Under the pieces are notes generated by a model, which was not told where the DNA came from, did no database searches, and saw only the letters and a list, made by a program, of their open reading frames with translations. A stretch of 64,000 bases of DNA. It comes from Zoogloeaceae bacterium (GTDB lineage: Bacteria > Pseudomonadota > Gammaproteobacteria > Burkholderiales > Rhodocyclaceae). Below, one piece after another: positions 45,357 to 53,687 of the stretch. Made by a program: the position numbers and the translations under genes. The first letter of the stretch is position 1. Each line of letters starts with the position of its first letter. The DNA lies in contig JAIRPW010000022.1 of the NCBI GenBank assembly GCA_031256795.1, positions 1-64,000 on the forward strand, read 5' to 3'.

Positions 45357-45908
45357 TTAAAGAGTAGCCAGGGCGACGAGCGCGCAAGCCTCGGCGTCGG
45401 TTAGGGCGTGGTGGTGGCGGTGAAACTGAATGCCGCAACGCGCCGCGACAGTGGGAAGTTTGTGATTGGGTAAATCAGGAAAAGCGCGGCGCGCGGCGCG
45501 GCAGGTGCAGTAAAACAAATAGTCGGGATACGCAAGCCCGTAGTGCTGGTGCGCCGCGCGCAGACAACTTTCGTCAAATGGGCTGAAATGCGCGACAAGC
45601 GGCAGACCGCTGATCCTGGCGGCGATTTCCGTCCAGACGGAGGGAAACGTTTCGGCGCTTTCTGTGTCGGTTCGGGTAAGTCCATGCACGCTGCTGTGAA
45701 ACGCGCTGTACCAGTCCGGAGCGGGGCGGATGAGGCGGTAGAGCTTTTCCCTGATTTCGCCCTCGCGGACGAGGACGACGCCGACGCTGCATACGCTGGA
45801 AGGGTGGCGGTTTGCCGTCTCAAAATCAATGGCCGCGAAATTTCGTAGCGGGGGGAGCGGCTTTTTGCGCGTGGAAGACCGCTCGGTTTTTGTATTTTGC
45901 AGGGCCAC
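45357..45908 (-). CDS. 3'-5' exonuclease (DnaQ/RNase T fold)
   Basis: About 183 residues. FAAIDFETANRHPSSVCSVGVV is the first DEDDh motif (D/E pair). LPLVAHFSPFDESCLRAA is the second, and HHHALTDAEACALVAL the third with the His-x4-Asp of the DEDDh group. The size and the first motif match stand-alone epsilon-like exonucleases acting in DNA repair or RNA processing. Start uncertain: GTG at 45908 is preferred because it begins 11 bp after the yggX stop on the same strand. The frame remains open upstream to 46070. Confidence 0.85.
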   Translation of the reverse strand: MALQNTKTERSSTRKKPLPPLRNFAAIDFETANRHPSSVCSVGVVLVREGEIREKLYRLIRPAPDWYSAFHSSVHGLTRTDTESAETFPSVWTEIAARISGLPLVAHFSPFDESCLRAAHQHYGLAYPDYLFYCTCRAARRAFPDLPNHKLPTVAARCGIQFHRHHHALTDAEACALVALATL

Positions 45909-45919
45909 GAGGGAATGTT

Positions 45920-46192
45920 TTATGCGCCAGGAGGGGTGTAGCCAGAAACCCTGTCCGCGCCGTCGCCGAAAAAATGTTGTTCCAGCTGCGCGCGCAGATA
46001 GTCGCGGTGGCGGACGTCTGCCATATTGAGGCGGTTTTCGTTGATGATCATGGTTTGCAGACGCAGCCATTGTTGCCAGGCCTCCTGGGAGACCTGCTCG
46101 AAAATCTGCTGTCCCAGCGCGCCGGGAAGAGGCGGCGCGGCCAGTCCCTCGGCGTCTCGCCCCAATTTAACGCAATGTACGATGTGTGTCAT
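45920..46192 (-). CDS. yggX: Fe(2+)-trafficking protein YggX
   Basis: 90 residues: [23 protein letters not shown], then [22 protein letters not shown] and a short [16 protein letters not shown], the complete YggX sequence pattern with its conserved Cys7. It protects Fe-S clusters under oxidative stress. The stop is 11 bp upstream of the exonuclease gene. Confidence 0.95.
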   Translation of the reverse strand: MTHIVHCVKLGRDAEGLAAPPLPGALGQQIFEQVSQEAWQQWLRLQTMIINENRLNMADVRHRDYLRAQLEQHFFGDGADRVSGYTPPGA

Positions 46193-46569
46193 AAGCAATC
46201 CAGAAAGCAGGGAAAACGTCAATTGTAAAGCAAGAGTTTTGCGCAGACCAAGACGTTTTCCGATAAGCATCGCGGCGCGCATTTTGGTGAGTGCGGCATG
46301 GTTGTGTCGCGCTGTATGAGGTACTGTAATGAAGCGGACGCGCGTGCCGCCTGGGAGGAAGAAGCGGTTTGGGCGGAACCAACGCGCCGCGCGGGCGATA
46401 CCGCCGACCCTATCGTCAGCGTGCGCGCGCTCTGCTGCTGCCGCGGGCGTCATGGTGTGAAACTCTGGTAATATTTTCCCGCTCTAGAAATGAGGGATAC
46501 GACAAAATGTAATCTTCTGCGATGGGGCGTCCGCGTGTTCCAAATTGGATTTTCTGAAAGGGGTTAAAA
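46193..46569. other. Divergent intergenic region with yggX promoter and start region of the APE operon
   Basis: 377 bp without a gene. On the minus strand TTGGTC (46246-46251) and TACAAT (46222-46227) with an 18-bp spacer form a plausible yggX promoter. On the plus strand TAATAT at 46469-46474 could be a -10 for the pigment operon but has no recognisable -35. No repeat, operator or RNA gene was seen. Open frames in this stretch lack ribosome sites. Confidence 0.4.
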
Positions 46570-47010
46570 ATGCCGCGCATCATTGTCCTTTTGCTGGCCT
46601 GCGTTTTGCCGTTGTATGCGCCTGCCTATGCCCGCGACGATGTGTACCGTCGTAACTTTCATTCCGTTGTCAAGGCCGCGTTGCAAGACGGCCAACTGGA
46701 TGGCTCTGTCAAGTTTTACCTCAAGGGGGAAACTGTGCGCGGCAAAATCCAGAAAACTTTTCCGGAGGCGGTCTCCAATAAAAAGACGAATGCCAGCAAT
46801 AAGACCGATGAGGACGCCTGTGATTGGGCCTTGCGTTCTGTGCTGATTTCTTTTCAGGAAAACGCAAAAAAGCAGGGGGCAAACGCGGTGATTGATTTGG
46901 TTAGCTTTTATAAAAAACAAGCATGGCAAAGCGCGTCCCAATTTGAATGCCACGCAGGCGCCTGGATGGCGGGAGTCGCCATGAAGGGACGGGCGGCCGT
47001 CGTCAAATGA
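46570..47010 (+). CDS. Small secreted protein of unknown function at the head of the APE operon
   Basis: 146 residues; signal peptide MPRIIVLLLACVLPLYAPAYA. The mature part has VVKAALQDGQLDGSVKFYL and, near the C-terminus, GANAVIDLVSFYKKQAW with two Cys (in EDACDW and FECHAGA) that may pair. This matches small exported proteins sometimes annotated as excinuclease-ATPase-subunit-like and often seen in or near aryl polyene clusters; no function is known. AAAGGGG precedes the ATG. The stop overlaps the next gene (ATGA), so it is part of the same transcript. Confidence 0.75.
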   Translation: MPRIIVLLLACVLPLYAPAYARDDVYRRNFHSVVKAALQDGQLDGSVKFYLKGETVRGKIQKTFPEAVSNKKTNASNKTDEDACDWALRSVLISFQENAKKQGANAVIDLVSFYKKQAWQSASQFECHAGAWMAGVAMKGRAAVVK

Positions 47011-47768
47011 GGAATGCGCCGGGGTTTCGTTTACTGGGCTGGTCGGCGTGGACGCCCGGCGCGGAAACGCGGGAAGCATGGCTGGCCTGGGCGAAAAACC
47101 CGGCGGGGGAAATCGGCGGGGATTTGGCGGAGCCTGCCGCCGCGCCTGCGCGCTCCATTCCCGCCATGTTGCGCCGCCGCGCCGATCTGTCTGGTCGAGC
47201 GGCCTTACACGTCATGACGGATGAAAATCTGCGCTATACGGGTCAAAGCGTCATTCTGGCAAGTCGTATCGGGGAGTTTTCCCGCGCGTTCGCTTTGTTG
47301 CGTGAATTGGCGCGCGTCGGACAGGTTTCTCCGCAGCAATTCAGCATGGCGGTGCATCATGCCAGCGGCGGGCTATTTATGATGTGCCAAAAAGCGCGCG
47401 CGCCGCTTACTGCGGTCTCCGCGCAGGAAGAGACCGCGCTATCGGGGCTGCTGGAAGCGCAAATTCAGATCGCCGAAGGAGAATCTTCTGTCTGGCTGGT
47501 CTGCTGTGACGAGCCTTTGCCGGCGGAGTATCGCGTGCTTTCGGCAAGGCCAGATGCAAATACGGCGTATTTTGCCTGTGTTCTTGAATTGGCAGAGGGC
47601 AAGGATTTTTCCCTTGTCTCCGAAGATATTCCCGCCAGATGTTCAGGGAGAGCCACTGCCCTGGATGTTTTGTCGTTTTTTCTGGCGCCAAGGGCGGATC
47701 CGCTTTATCTTTCCCGGCGCGGCGGTTGGGCGTTGTGCCGGACGTCTTCTGGCGAGCCGTCATGTTGA
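47007..47768 (+). CDS. apeC: Ketosynthase-like (chain-length-factor-type) protein, APE cluster
   Basis: 253 residues matching the N-terminal ketoacyl-synthase domain family seen in APE clusters (Ketoacyl-synt_2). Recognisable segments are LLGWSAWTPG at the start, MTDENLRYTGQ and a middle QFSMAVHHASGGLFMM. In place of the active-site Cys a His-Ala/Ala-Ser context (VHHASGG) is found, so it lacks ketosynthase activity. It is expected to pair with the ApeO-type KS as chain-length factor. ATGA overlaps at both ends. Confidence 0.82.
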   Translation: MRNAPGFRLLGWSAWTPGAETREAWLAWAKNPAGEIGGDLAEPAAAPARSIPAMLRRRADLSGRAALHVMTDENLRYTGQSVILASRIGEFSRAFALLRELARVGQVSPQQFSMAVHHASGGLFMMCQKARAPLTAVSAQEETALSGLLEAQIQIAEGESSVWLVCCDEPLPAEYRVLSARPDANTAYFACVLELAEGKDFSLVSEDIPARCSGRATALDVLSFFLAPRADPLYLSRRGGWALCRTSSGEPSC

Positions 47769-48562
47769 CGCGGTTATTTTGGAGGGCGGAGCGTTTTCAG
47801 CGTGTCCTCGCCACGGGATTTTGCTTTGCTCTGTTTGGTTTCGGCGGTCTGCTTGTTTTGTGTCTGCTGTTTCCTGCTCTGCGCTTGATGTATTTCGACA
47901 TTGCCGCGTCGCGGCGGATGGCGCGGAAAATTATTTGTCAATGTCTGCGGTTTTTTGTCAGGGTGATGATTTTGACCCGCTGCATCAGCGTGGAAGTGCG
48001 CCAGCGCGAGCGGCTTGCGCGTGAAGGTATTTTAATTGTTGCCAATCATCCCTCCTTGATTGACGTGGTTTTGTTGATAGCCTTGCTCCGGCGCCCCAAC
48101 TGTATTGTTAAATCCAGATTGCGCGACAACGTTTTTACGCGCGGTCCTGTTTTAAGCGCGGGCTTTGTCATCAACGACAATGGCCAGCAGCTCGTCGCGG
48201 ATTGTCTGGCTTCGTTGCGGTCAGGGGACTCCATGATCATTTTTCCGGAAGGCACGCGCAGTCCGAGTCATGACAGTTTGTATCCTTTCAAGCGCGGCGC
48301 GGCGAATATTGCCGTGCGCGGCGGACAGATGCTGACGCCGGTGCTGATCACGGTATCCCAGCCCATGCTGGGTAAGGGCATGGCCTGGTATCAGGCGCCG
48401 TTCAGAAAACCGCATTTTATTTTGGATGTGCGCGAAGATTGGCTGCCGCCCGCAGTGAGCGAAAGCGGCGCGGAGGGAGCGCAGGCAAGAGCGGCGCGCG
48501 CGCTTTCGCTACAATTACATAGTTTTTTTCTGAAGGAGTTGCGAGCGTCATGCAAACACTGA
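47762..48562 (+). CDS. apeD: 1-acyl-glycerol-3-phosphate-acyltransferase-like enzyme, APE cluster
   Basis: 266 residues; an N-terminal hydrophobic segment (about 15-42), then the PlsC motif NHPSLIDVVLL (HxxxxD), the glycine-rich FPEGTRSPSHD segment and the C-terminal VLITVSQPMLGKG. It probably transfers the polyene chain or a fatty acid to a lipid-type acceptor in the inner membrane. Overlaps the next ACP gene by 13 bp. Confidence 0.88.
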   Translation: MLTRLFWRAERFQRVLATGFCFALFGFGGLLVLCLLFPALRLMYFDIAASRRMARKIICQCLRFFVRVMILTRCISVEVRQRERLAREGILIVANHPSLIDVVLLIALLRRPNCIVKSRLRDNVFTRGPVLSAGFVINDNGQQLVADCLASLRSGDSMIIFPEGTRSPSHDSLYPFKRGAANIAVRGGQMLTPVLITVSQPMLGKGMAWYQAPFRKPHFILDVREDWLPPAVSESGAEGAQARAARALSLQLHSFFLKELRASCKH

Positions 48563-48807
48563 TAAACGAAGTGAAGGTTTTCGTAATTGAAACATTGGAT
48601 CTGGAAGATATTGTTCCCGCCGATATTGACGATGACGCTCCTTTATTCGGCGACGGTCTGGGTCTGGACTCCATAGATGCTTTGGAGCTGGGCGTCGGTC
48701 TGCAAAAACGCTACGGTCTCAAAGTCTCTGCGGAGGCCGGGGAAACACGCAAGATTTTTTCTTCTGTCCGCGAGCTGGCCAGCTTTATCGCCGCTAGCCG
48801 CGCGTAA
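48550..48807 (+). CDS. apeE: Acyl carrier protein 1, APE cluster
   Basis: 85 residues; phosphopantetheine site GLDSIDALEL (Ser39 of the family, here at about 38). Acidic helix II and the general four-helix ACP size. Carries growing polyene intermediates. Confidence 0.93.
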   Translation: MQTLINEVKVFVIETLDLEDIVPADIDDDAPLFGDGLGLDSIDALELGVGLQKRYGLKVSAEAGETRKIFSSVRELASFIAASRA

Positions 48808-48820
48808 TTTTGACATTGGG

Positions 48821-49138
48821 ATGACCGCTATGCCGAACGAACAAACGCGCCTGGAATCTCTGGACAAAACCGCCGCGCTGGCTTTGTTGACGGAATTGCT
48901 CACGGAACTTTTTGAGATTCCCCCGGGAAAAATCACGATGGATGCGGATTTATATCAGGATTTGGATATTGACAGCATTGACGCGGTTGATTTGTCTATT
49001 GCTTTCAAGAAGCGCACGGGACGGCAATTGACTCCTGAGGAATTCCGTAAAGTCCGCACGATAGGCGACGCGATCGCCGTGTTTTGCGCGCCTGCCGCGA
49101 AAGACGCGGCGGCCCCTACGCAGAGCGCGTCTGCCTGA
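48821..49138 (+). CDS. apeF: Acyl carrier protein 2, APE cluster
   Basis: 105 residues from the ATG at 48821, or 102 from the ATG at 48830. The DIDSIDAVDL motif holds the phosphopantetheine Ser. A longer tail of Ala/Asp repeats follows the ACP fold. The pair of ACPs is typical of APE clusters; the E. coli system assigns distinct roles to the two. Ends in TGATG overlap with the next gene. Confidence 0.92.
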   Translation: MTAMPNEQTRLESLDKTAALALLTELLTELFEIPPGKITMDADLYQDLDIDSIDAVDLSIAFKKRTGRQLTPEEFRKVRTIGDAIAVFCAPAAKDAAAPTQSASA

Positions 49139-49689
49139 TGCCTCGCTGGATTGCTCTTGCCCTGGGATTTGCCTTTCCCTGTCTGTTTTGGGTTTGTTAT
49201 TGGCAATCTTGGCCGTTTTGGCTGTGCGGGCTTCTCTTGTTGCCCCTGGCGTGGCCGACAAAAGCCGCGAAGAACGTTTTCCCGCCTCGGATCCAGTCTC
49301 TTATGGGGCTGGCTGCGGCTTTTTTGGGGGGAGTCGCGCTTCTTTGGCAAAACGATTTGTCTTTGTTGTTCTATCCCGTGTTCGTTAATTTGACGCTGCT
49401 CGGTGTTTTTGCGTTGAGTCTCACGCAGCGCCAAAGTCTGGTTGAGCGTTTGGCGCGGTTGTCGCATCCGGATTTGCCGCCTGCGGGCGTGCGCTACACC
49501 CGCCGCGTGACTCAGGCATGGTGCGTATTTTTTGTATTGAACGCGAGTTTGGCGCTTTGGAGTGTCGGCGCGGGAAAAACAGTTTGGGCGGTATATAACG
49601 GGGGCATTGCCTATGGCTTAATTGGGCTGATGTTTACAGGAGAATGGTTCATTCGCAGGTATAGGATTGGGCGCGATACGAATGAGTGA
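49138..49689 (+). CDS. apeG: COG4648-type membrane protein, APE cluster
   Basis: 183 residues with five or more hydrophobic segments; conserved FPCLFWVC, LTQRQSLVERLARL and the end LMFTGEWFIRRYRIG. This family is nearly restricted to APE clusters. Function unknown; presumed to be linked to membrane assembly or export of the pigment. The stop overlaps the ligase gene start by 8 bp. Confidence 0.85.
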   Translation: MPRWIALALGFAFPCLFWVCYWQSWPFWLCGLLLLPLAWPTKAAKNVFPPRIQSLMGLAAAFLGGVALLWQNDLSLLFYPVFVNLTLLGVFALSLTQRQSLVERLARLSHPDLPPAGVRYTRRVTQAWCVFFVLNASLALWSVGAGKTVWAVYNGGIAYGLIGLMFTGEWFIRRYRIGRDTNE

Positions 49690-51461
49690 GAACAAGGAAA
49701 CTCTCCCCAAATTGCTGGATGCGTTTTTGCGCGGCGGCATATTGCCGGAGCCGGAAAAGCCTGTAGCCTGGCGTGCGGGCAGACCGGTTTCCCGCGCCGG
49801 TTTTCTGGAGGAAATTACAGCGGCGCGTGTGGAACTGGCGCGTTTGGGCAGCCGGGAAATCGCGTTGCTGGAACCGGACGCCTGCGCTTTTGCCGCGTAT
49901 CTTTTGGCGGCTTGGTCGCTGAAAGTAGCCGTGACTCTGCCGGGAGACGCTCTGGCCTCTACCCGGAACAGTCTGAATATGCCGTGGGTAGGGCGATCTC
50001 TGGAAAGCGCGCGCGGAGTCTCCGCAAACGACAAACGACAAACGACAAACGACAAACAACAAACAACAAACAACAAACAACAAACAACAAACAACAAACC
50101 ACAACCAACACATCCTCTCCTCCCAGGAGACATGCCTCTGGCTGTTTACTTCCGGCTCTACCGGAACGCCAAGCCGGATTCCCAAAACTCTCCCGCAGTT
50201 GCTGGCGGAGATCGAAGCGCTGGAGAGCGTGTGCGGGCAATATTTTTCTTCGGATACGCGGTTTGCCGCCAGTGTGCCGCGTCAGCACTTTTTCGGGCTG
50301 ATTTTTGCCGTGCTGTGGCCGCTTGTTTTGGGGCGGCCGTTTATAGCAGAGCAGTTGACGTATCCGGAGCGCCTTCAGTCCTTGCCTGAAGGAAGATATG
50401 CGCTGATTACCGCGCCTACTTTCTTGAAGTCGCTGGCCGCTACGTCGCTTGAAATCTCCGGGATGCGCTGGGGTCTCGCCATCGCGGCAGGCGCGCCGCT
50501 GCCGGACGAGATTCGCCGCAGATGTCAGACGCTCCTGAACGCTCCGGTTCTTGACAACTTCGGCAGCTCTGAAACCGGAGCCGTGGCCTGGCGCGGATTG
50601 AGCGACGCGGAAGGCTGGCGTCCTTACCCGGGGGTGCGTTTTTCTGTGGAAGAGGCGACCTCTTGTCTCAGAATTCATTCGCCATGGCTAGCGGAACAGG
50701 AGAGAGACCATGGATTTTTGACCCGGGACTTGGCGCGCGTTGATCAAAATCAGATGTTTTTGCGGGGGCGCGCGGACCGTATTGTAAAAATCGGCGAAAA
50801 CCGCGTTTCTTTAGATCAAGTGGAAAGCGCGCTGATTGCCCTTCCGGAAATTGATCAGGCCAAAGTAGTTTTGCTGGCGGGACAAGAAGGCGGGCGCGAT
50901 GAACTTGGCGCCGCAGTTTGCCTCGCTTCCGCAGGCGCTGTCCGTCTTGGCGCGGAAGGCAAGGTGCGTTTTGATCGTGCCTTGCGGCAGCGGCTGCGTG
51001 AGTTTTTGCCGCAGATCGCGTTGCCGCGCCGCTGGCGCTATGTTTCGGAGATGCCCGTTAACGCCCTGGGGAAAATTACGCGGGAAGCTCTGAAGGATAT
51101 CTTCGCGCCGCAGTTTCCCCGGGTTCGCGCCGCGCGCGTGGAGGACGCGGGGGAAATCCGAAAGGTTTCTTTGGATCTGTGGCTATCCCCGGATTTGATG
51201 AGCTTCGCGGGACATTTTCCGGATTGTCCAATTTTTCCGGGGGTCGCGCAGATTGATGTTGCCGCGCATTTTGCCAGCTTTCATTTTGATGTTCGGGCGC
51301 ATGGCGCGGATCTTTCCGGCGTCAAATTCCTGAAAATTTTGCGCCCTTATGATGCGCCGCGATTGACGTTGACTCTAAAGCCGCACGGGCAGACGCTGGA
51401 ATTTCTTTATACCCTGGGGGAACGAACAGCCTCTAAGGGAATCTTTCACCTGAAACCATGA
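49682..51461 (+). CDS. apeH: Acyl/aryl-ACP ligase fused to dehydratase, frame broken at a 7-bp repeat tract (phase-OFF as sequenced)
   Basis: Starts MSENKETLPKLL in an ATGAGTGA overlap with apeG. Codons up to about 50024 give the ligase N-terminus; the downstream half, in another frame, carries the AMP-binding motif FTSGSTGTPSR at 50145, then GSSETGAVAWRG and RGRADRIVKIGENRVSLDQVE. The C-terminal about 110 residues (GHFPDCPIFPGVAQIDVAAHF) are a hotdog dehydratase corresponding to the stand-alone ApeI of E. coli. The two parts are separated by a 77-bp heptamer tract that shifts the frame by one. As sequenced, translation from the ATG runs past the tract to a stop at 50389. Removing one unit gives a single 590-residue protein. 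ApeH loads the aryl starter acid on ACP. The tandem units lie in the variable linker before TSGSTG, where extra residues should be tolerated. Confidence 0.88.
50025..50101. repeat. Heptanucleotide tandem repeat inside apeH (probable phase-variation tract)
   Basis: Four copies of CAAACGA (50025-50052), six of CAAACAA (50053-50094) and one degenerate CAAACCA (50095-50101). The unit of 7 is not a multiple of 3, so each gained or lost unit shifts the downstream frame by one. All three plus-strand frames through the tract are free of stop codons. As present the ligase halves are out of frame; ten units (or thirteen) would align them. Confidence 0.95.
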
Positions 51462-52234
51462 AGATCGCGGCCATCATTCCGGTTTTCAACCATGAAGAAC
51501 CTGTTGCCCAGGTTGTCGCGGCGTTGCGTCGGCATGGCTTGCCCGTTGTGCTCGTTGATGACGGCAGCGCGCCGGTGTGCGCGCGGGCGCTGGACATGCT
51601 TGCTTCGGACAACGCAAAAGGCCCGCCTCTTGTTTTGCTGCGCCATACCGAAAATCAGGGCAAAGGCGCTGCCGTGATGACGGGTCTGGCCTATCTCGCT
51701 TCCGCGCGCGGACGAAGCGCCTTAGGGTGCGAGGAGGGTTTTTCCCATGCTCTGCAAATTGACGCCGATGGGCAGCATGACACTGCGGCTTTGCCGGAAT
51801 TCCTGCGAGCGGCCGCCGCATATCCTGAAGCCGTGATTGTTGGGACGCCGCAGTATGGGGCGGACATTCCGAAAAGGCGTCTTTATGGACGTTACTTGAC
51901 GCATCTCTGGGTATGGATCAATACGCTTTCCTTTCGTATCGCCGACTCCATGTGCGGCTTTCGCGTCTATCCTCTCGCGGCTACATTGCCGCTACTGCCG
52001 ATTCTGAAACACGCCAGGCGCATGAGTTTTGATACGGAAATTCTGGTTCGCCTGGATTGGCAGAATACGCCTGTCGTGAGCCTGGCCGTTCGGGTGCGCT
52101 ATCCGGAAAATGGACGCTCGCATTTTCGCGCGCTGGAAGACAATCTATGGATCGCCGCCATGCACGCGCGCCTGTTTTTGGGGATGCTCTCGCGCTCTCC
52201 CGGTCTTGTTCGGCGCTGGTTTCAAAAAAAATGA
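51458..52234 (+). CDS. Family 2 glycosyltransferase, APE cluster
   Basis: 258 residues; GT-A fold with IIPVFNHEE, VVLVDDGSAP and the metal-binding DADGQHD (about 107-113), plus GTPQYGADIPKRR later. Likely transfers a sugar or sugar-phosphate during pigment attachment to the envelope. In some APE clusters this domain is fused to the following acyltransferase (ApeJ); here they are two genes overlapping by ATGA. No transmembrane anchor is apparent. Confidence 0.88.
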   Translation: MKIAAIIPVFNHEEPVAQVVAALRRHGLPVVLVDDGSAPVCARALDMLASDNAKGPPLVLLRHTENQGKGAAVMTGLAYLASARGRSALGCEEGFSHALQIDADGQHDTAALPEFLRAAAAYPEAVIVGTPQYGADIPKRRLYGRYLTHLWVWINTLSFRIADSMCGFRVYPLAATLPLLPILKHARRMSFDTEILVRLDWQNTPVVSLAVRVRYPENGRSHFRALEDNLWIAAMHARLFLGMLSRSPGLVRRWFQKK

Positions 52235-53211
52235 GCGCGAAAACACAGAATCGCCAGCATTGGGCGGAAATCGCGGAGGCGGGTTGTATTGGCGGTATGC
52301 GGTTTCTGCTCTGGGCGCATCGTCGTTTGGGCATGTGGCCGTTTAAGGTTTTGCTGTTTATGGTCATATGCTGGTTTTTTGTTTTTCAGAAAACGGCGCG
52401 GAACGCATCGCGCGAGTATCTGGGACGCCTCTATGTTCATTCTGGCGGCGCGACGCCCAGGCCAACCTGGTTTTCCAGCTTTCGGCATTTCATGGCTTTT
52501 GGCGAAACTTTGCTGGATAAGCTGCGCGCCCGCGATCTTTGCCGCGCGCAGGAGCGGTTTTTTCGCGCGCGCGGCCTTGAACACCTGGAGCGCTTGCTTA
52601 CGGAAAAGCGCGGAGCTTTGCTGCTGACGGCGCATATGGGCAATCTTGAACTCTGCCGGTATCTGGCGCATGCGTATCATGCGGATGTTCGCCTTTCCAT
52701 TCTCGCGCATACCCGAAACGCGGAGCGTTTTAACCGTCTGCTGCGCGCGCTGGAACCAGATCATGAAGTGGAGCTGATCCAGGTTGCGCATATGGACGCT
52801 GGAGTCGCCGCCCGGCTTTCTGAGCGCGTTTCCGGCGGCGGGTTTTTGGTGATCGCGGGGGATCGGATCCCTCTGCGCCTGGGGAACAATACTTTGTCGG
52901 TTGATTTTCTGGGCAGTCCCGCGTTATTTCCGCTGGGGCCGTATTTGCTGGCTTCCGCGCTGGAGGTTCCTGTTTTCCTGCTGTTCAGCGCGCGAAAGGA
53001 CGGGCGCGGCGCGCATGAATTCTCTGTCACGGTGCGTCCGCTGGCCGATCCTCTTACGTTGCCGCGCAAAAATCGTCGGCAGGCTGCGGAAAGCTATGTA
53101 AGACAATACGTTGCCGCGCTGGAAGAAGAGTGCCGGGAAAATCCGCTGCAATGGTTCAATTTTTTTCCCTTCTGGCGGCAGGGGCGCGCGGATTCCTCCG
53201 TCCTTTCCTGA
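52231..53211 (+). CDS. LpxL/HtrB-type acyltransferase, APE cluster
   Basis: 326 residues with one N-terminal membrane segment (about 35-55; FKVLLFMVICWFFVF). It contains the family HxxxxE motif AHMGNLELCRY near 135-145, and GDRIPLRLGNNTLSVDFLG later, plus the end NPLQWFNFFPFW typical of late-acyltransferases. It may acylate the lipid carrier of the polyene. ATGA overlap with the glycosyltransferase gene. Confidence 0.9.
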   Translation: MSAKTQNRQHWAEIAEAGCIGGMRFLLWAHRRLGMWPFKVLLFMVICWFFVFQKTARNASREYLGRLYVHSGGATPRPTWFSSFRHFMAFGETLLDKLRARDLCRAQERFFRARGLEHLERLLTEKRGALLLTAHMGNLELCRYLAHAYHADVRLSILAHTRNAERFNRLLRALEPDHEVELIQVAHMDAGVAARLSERVSGGGFLVIAGDRIPLRLGNNTLSVDFLGSPALFPLGPYLLASALEVPVFLLFSARKDGRGAHEFSVTVRPLADPLTLPRKNRRQAAESYVRQYVAALEEECRENPLQWFNFFPFWRQGRADSSVLS

Positions 53212-53225
53212 CCTGCGATTTCACT

Positions 53226-53687
53226 ATGAAGATACCTCAAAGCAGTTGGCGCGGCAGTGTGGAAATTCTTGTCCCTTTCCACGACCTTGATCCGCTGGAG
53301 ATTTGCTGGCATGGGCACTACGTGCGCTATTTTGAGCTGGCGCGCACCAATCTTCTGCAAAATATTGACTACGATTACCCCGGTATGCGGGCGTCCGGCT
53401 ATGCCTGGCCAATCATTGAACTTTATATCCGTTATGCGCGCGCTTTGCGGTATCAGCAACGCATTTGCGTGGGAGCCTGGCTCACCGAGTGGGAGAATCG
53501 CCTTAAGATTGACTATCTCATCCGAGACGCTATGAGCGGCGAGCGTCTGACACGCGGTTACAGCGTTCAGGTGGCCGTCGACATGAAAACGCGGGAAATG
53601 TGTCTGGAAAGTCCCCCCGTGCTTCTGGAGAAACTGCGTCGGGCGTCCAGGCCGACGCCGCAAACAGACCGGAGTCTTGTTCCATGA
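53226..53687 (+). CDS. apeK: 4-hydroxybenzoyl-CoA-thioesterase-like protein, APE cluster
   Basis: 153 residues; hotdog fold with the nucleophile region PFHDLDPLEICWHGHYVRYFELAR, where an acidic residue (about 19-22) precedes the HxxYxxxFExAR motif of acyl-CoA/ACP thioesterases. Likely releases or edits ACP-bound chains. The start is 14 bp after the acyltransferase stop, and the stop overlaps the LolA-like gene. Confidence 0.88.
   Translation: MKIPQSSWRGSVEILVPFHDLDPLEICWHGHYVRYFELARTNLLQNIDYDYPGMRASGYAWPIIELYIRYARALRYQQRICVGAWLTEWENRLKIDYLIRDAMSGERLTRGYSVQVAVDMKTREMCLESPPVLLEKLRRASRPTPQTDRSLVP

Noticed and set aside
45909..46070. N-terminal extension of the exonuclease overlapping yggX
   Set aside because: It would overlap the entire 3' half of yggX on the same strand and is Arg/Pro-rich without similarity to the family.
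46469..46474. TAATAT as -10 of the APE operon
   Set aside because: No -35 element at a suitable distance; kept only as a remark in the intergenic entry.
50025..50101. Repeat tract as a CRISPR array
   Set aside because: The units are contiguous 7-mers with no spacers; this is a simple sequence repeat inside a coding gene.
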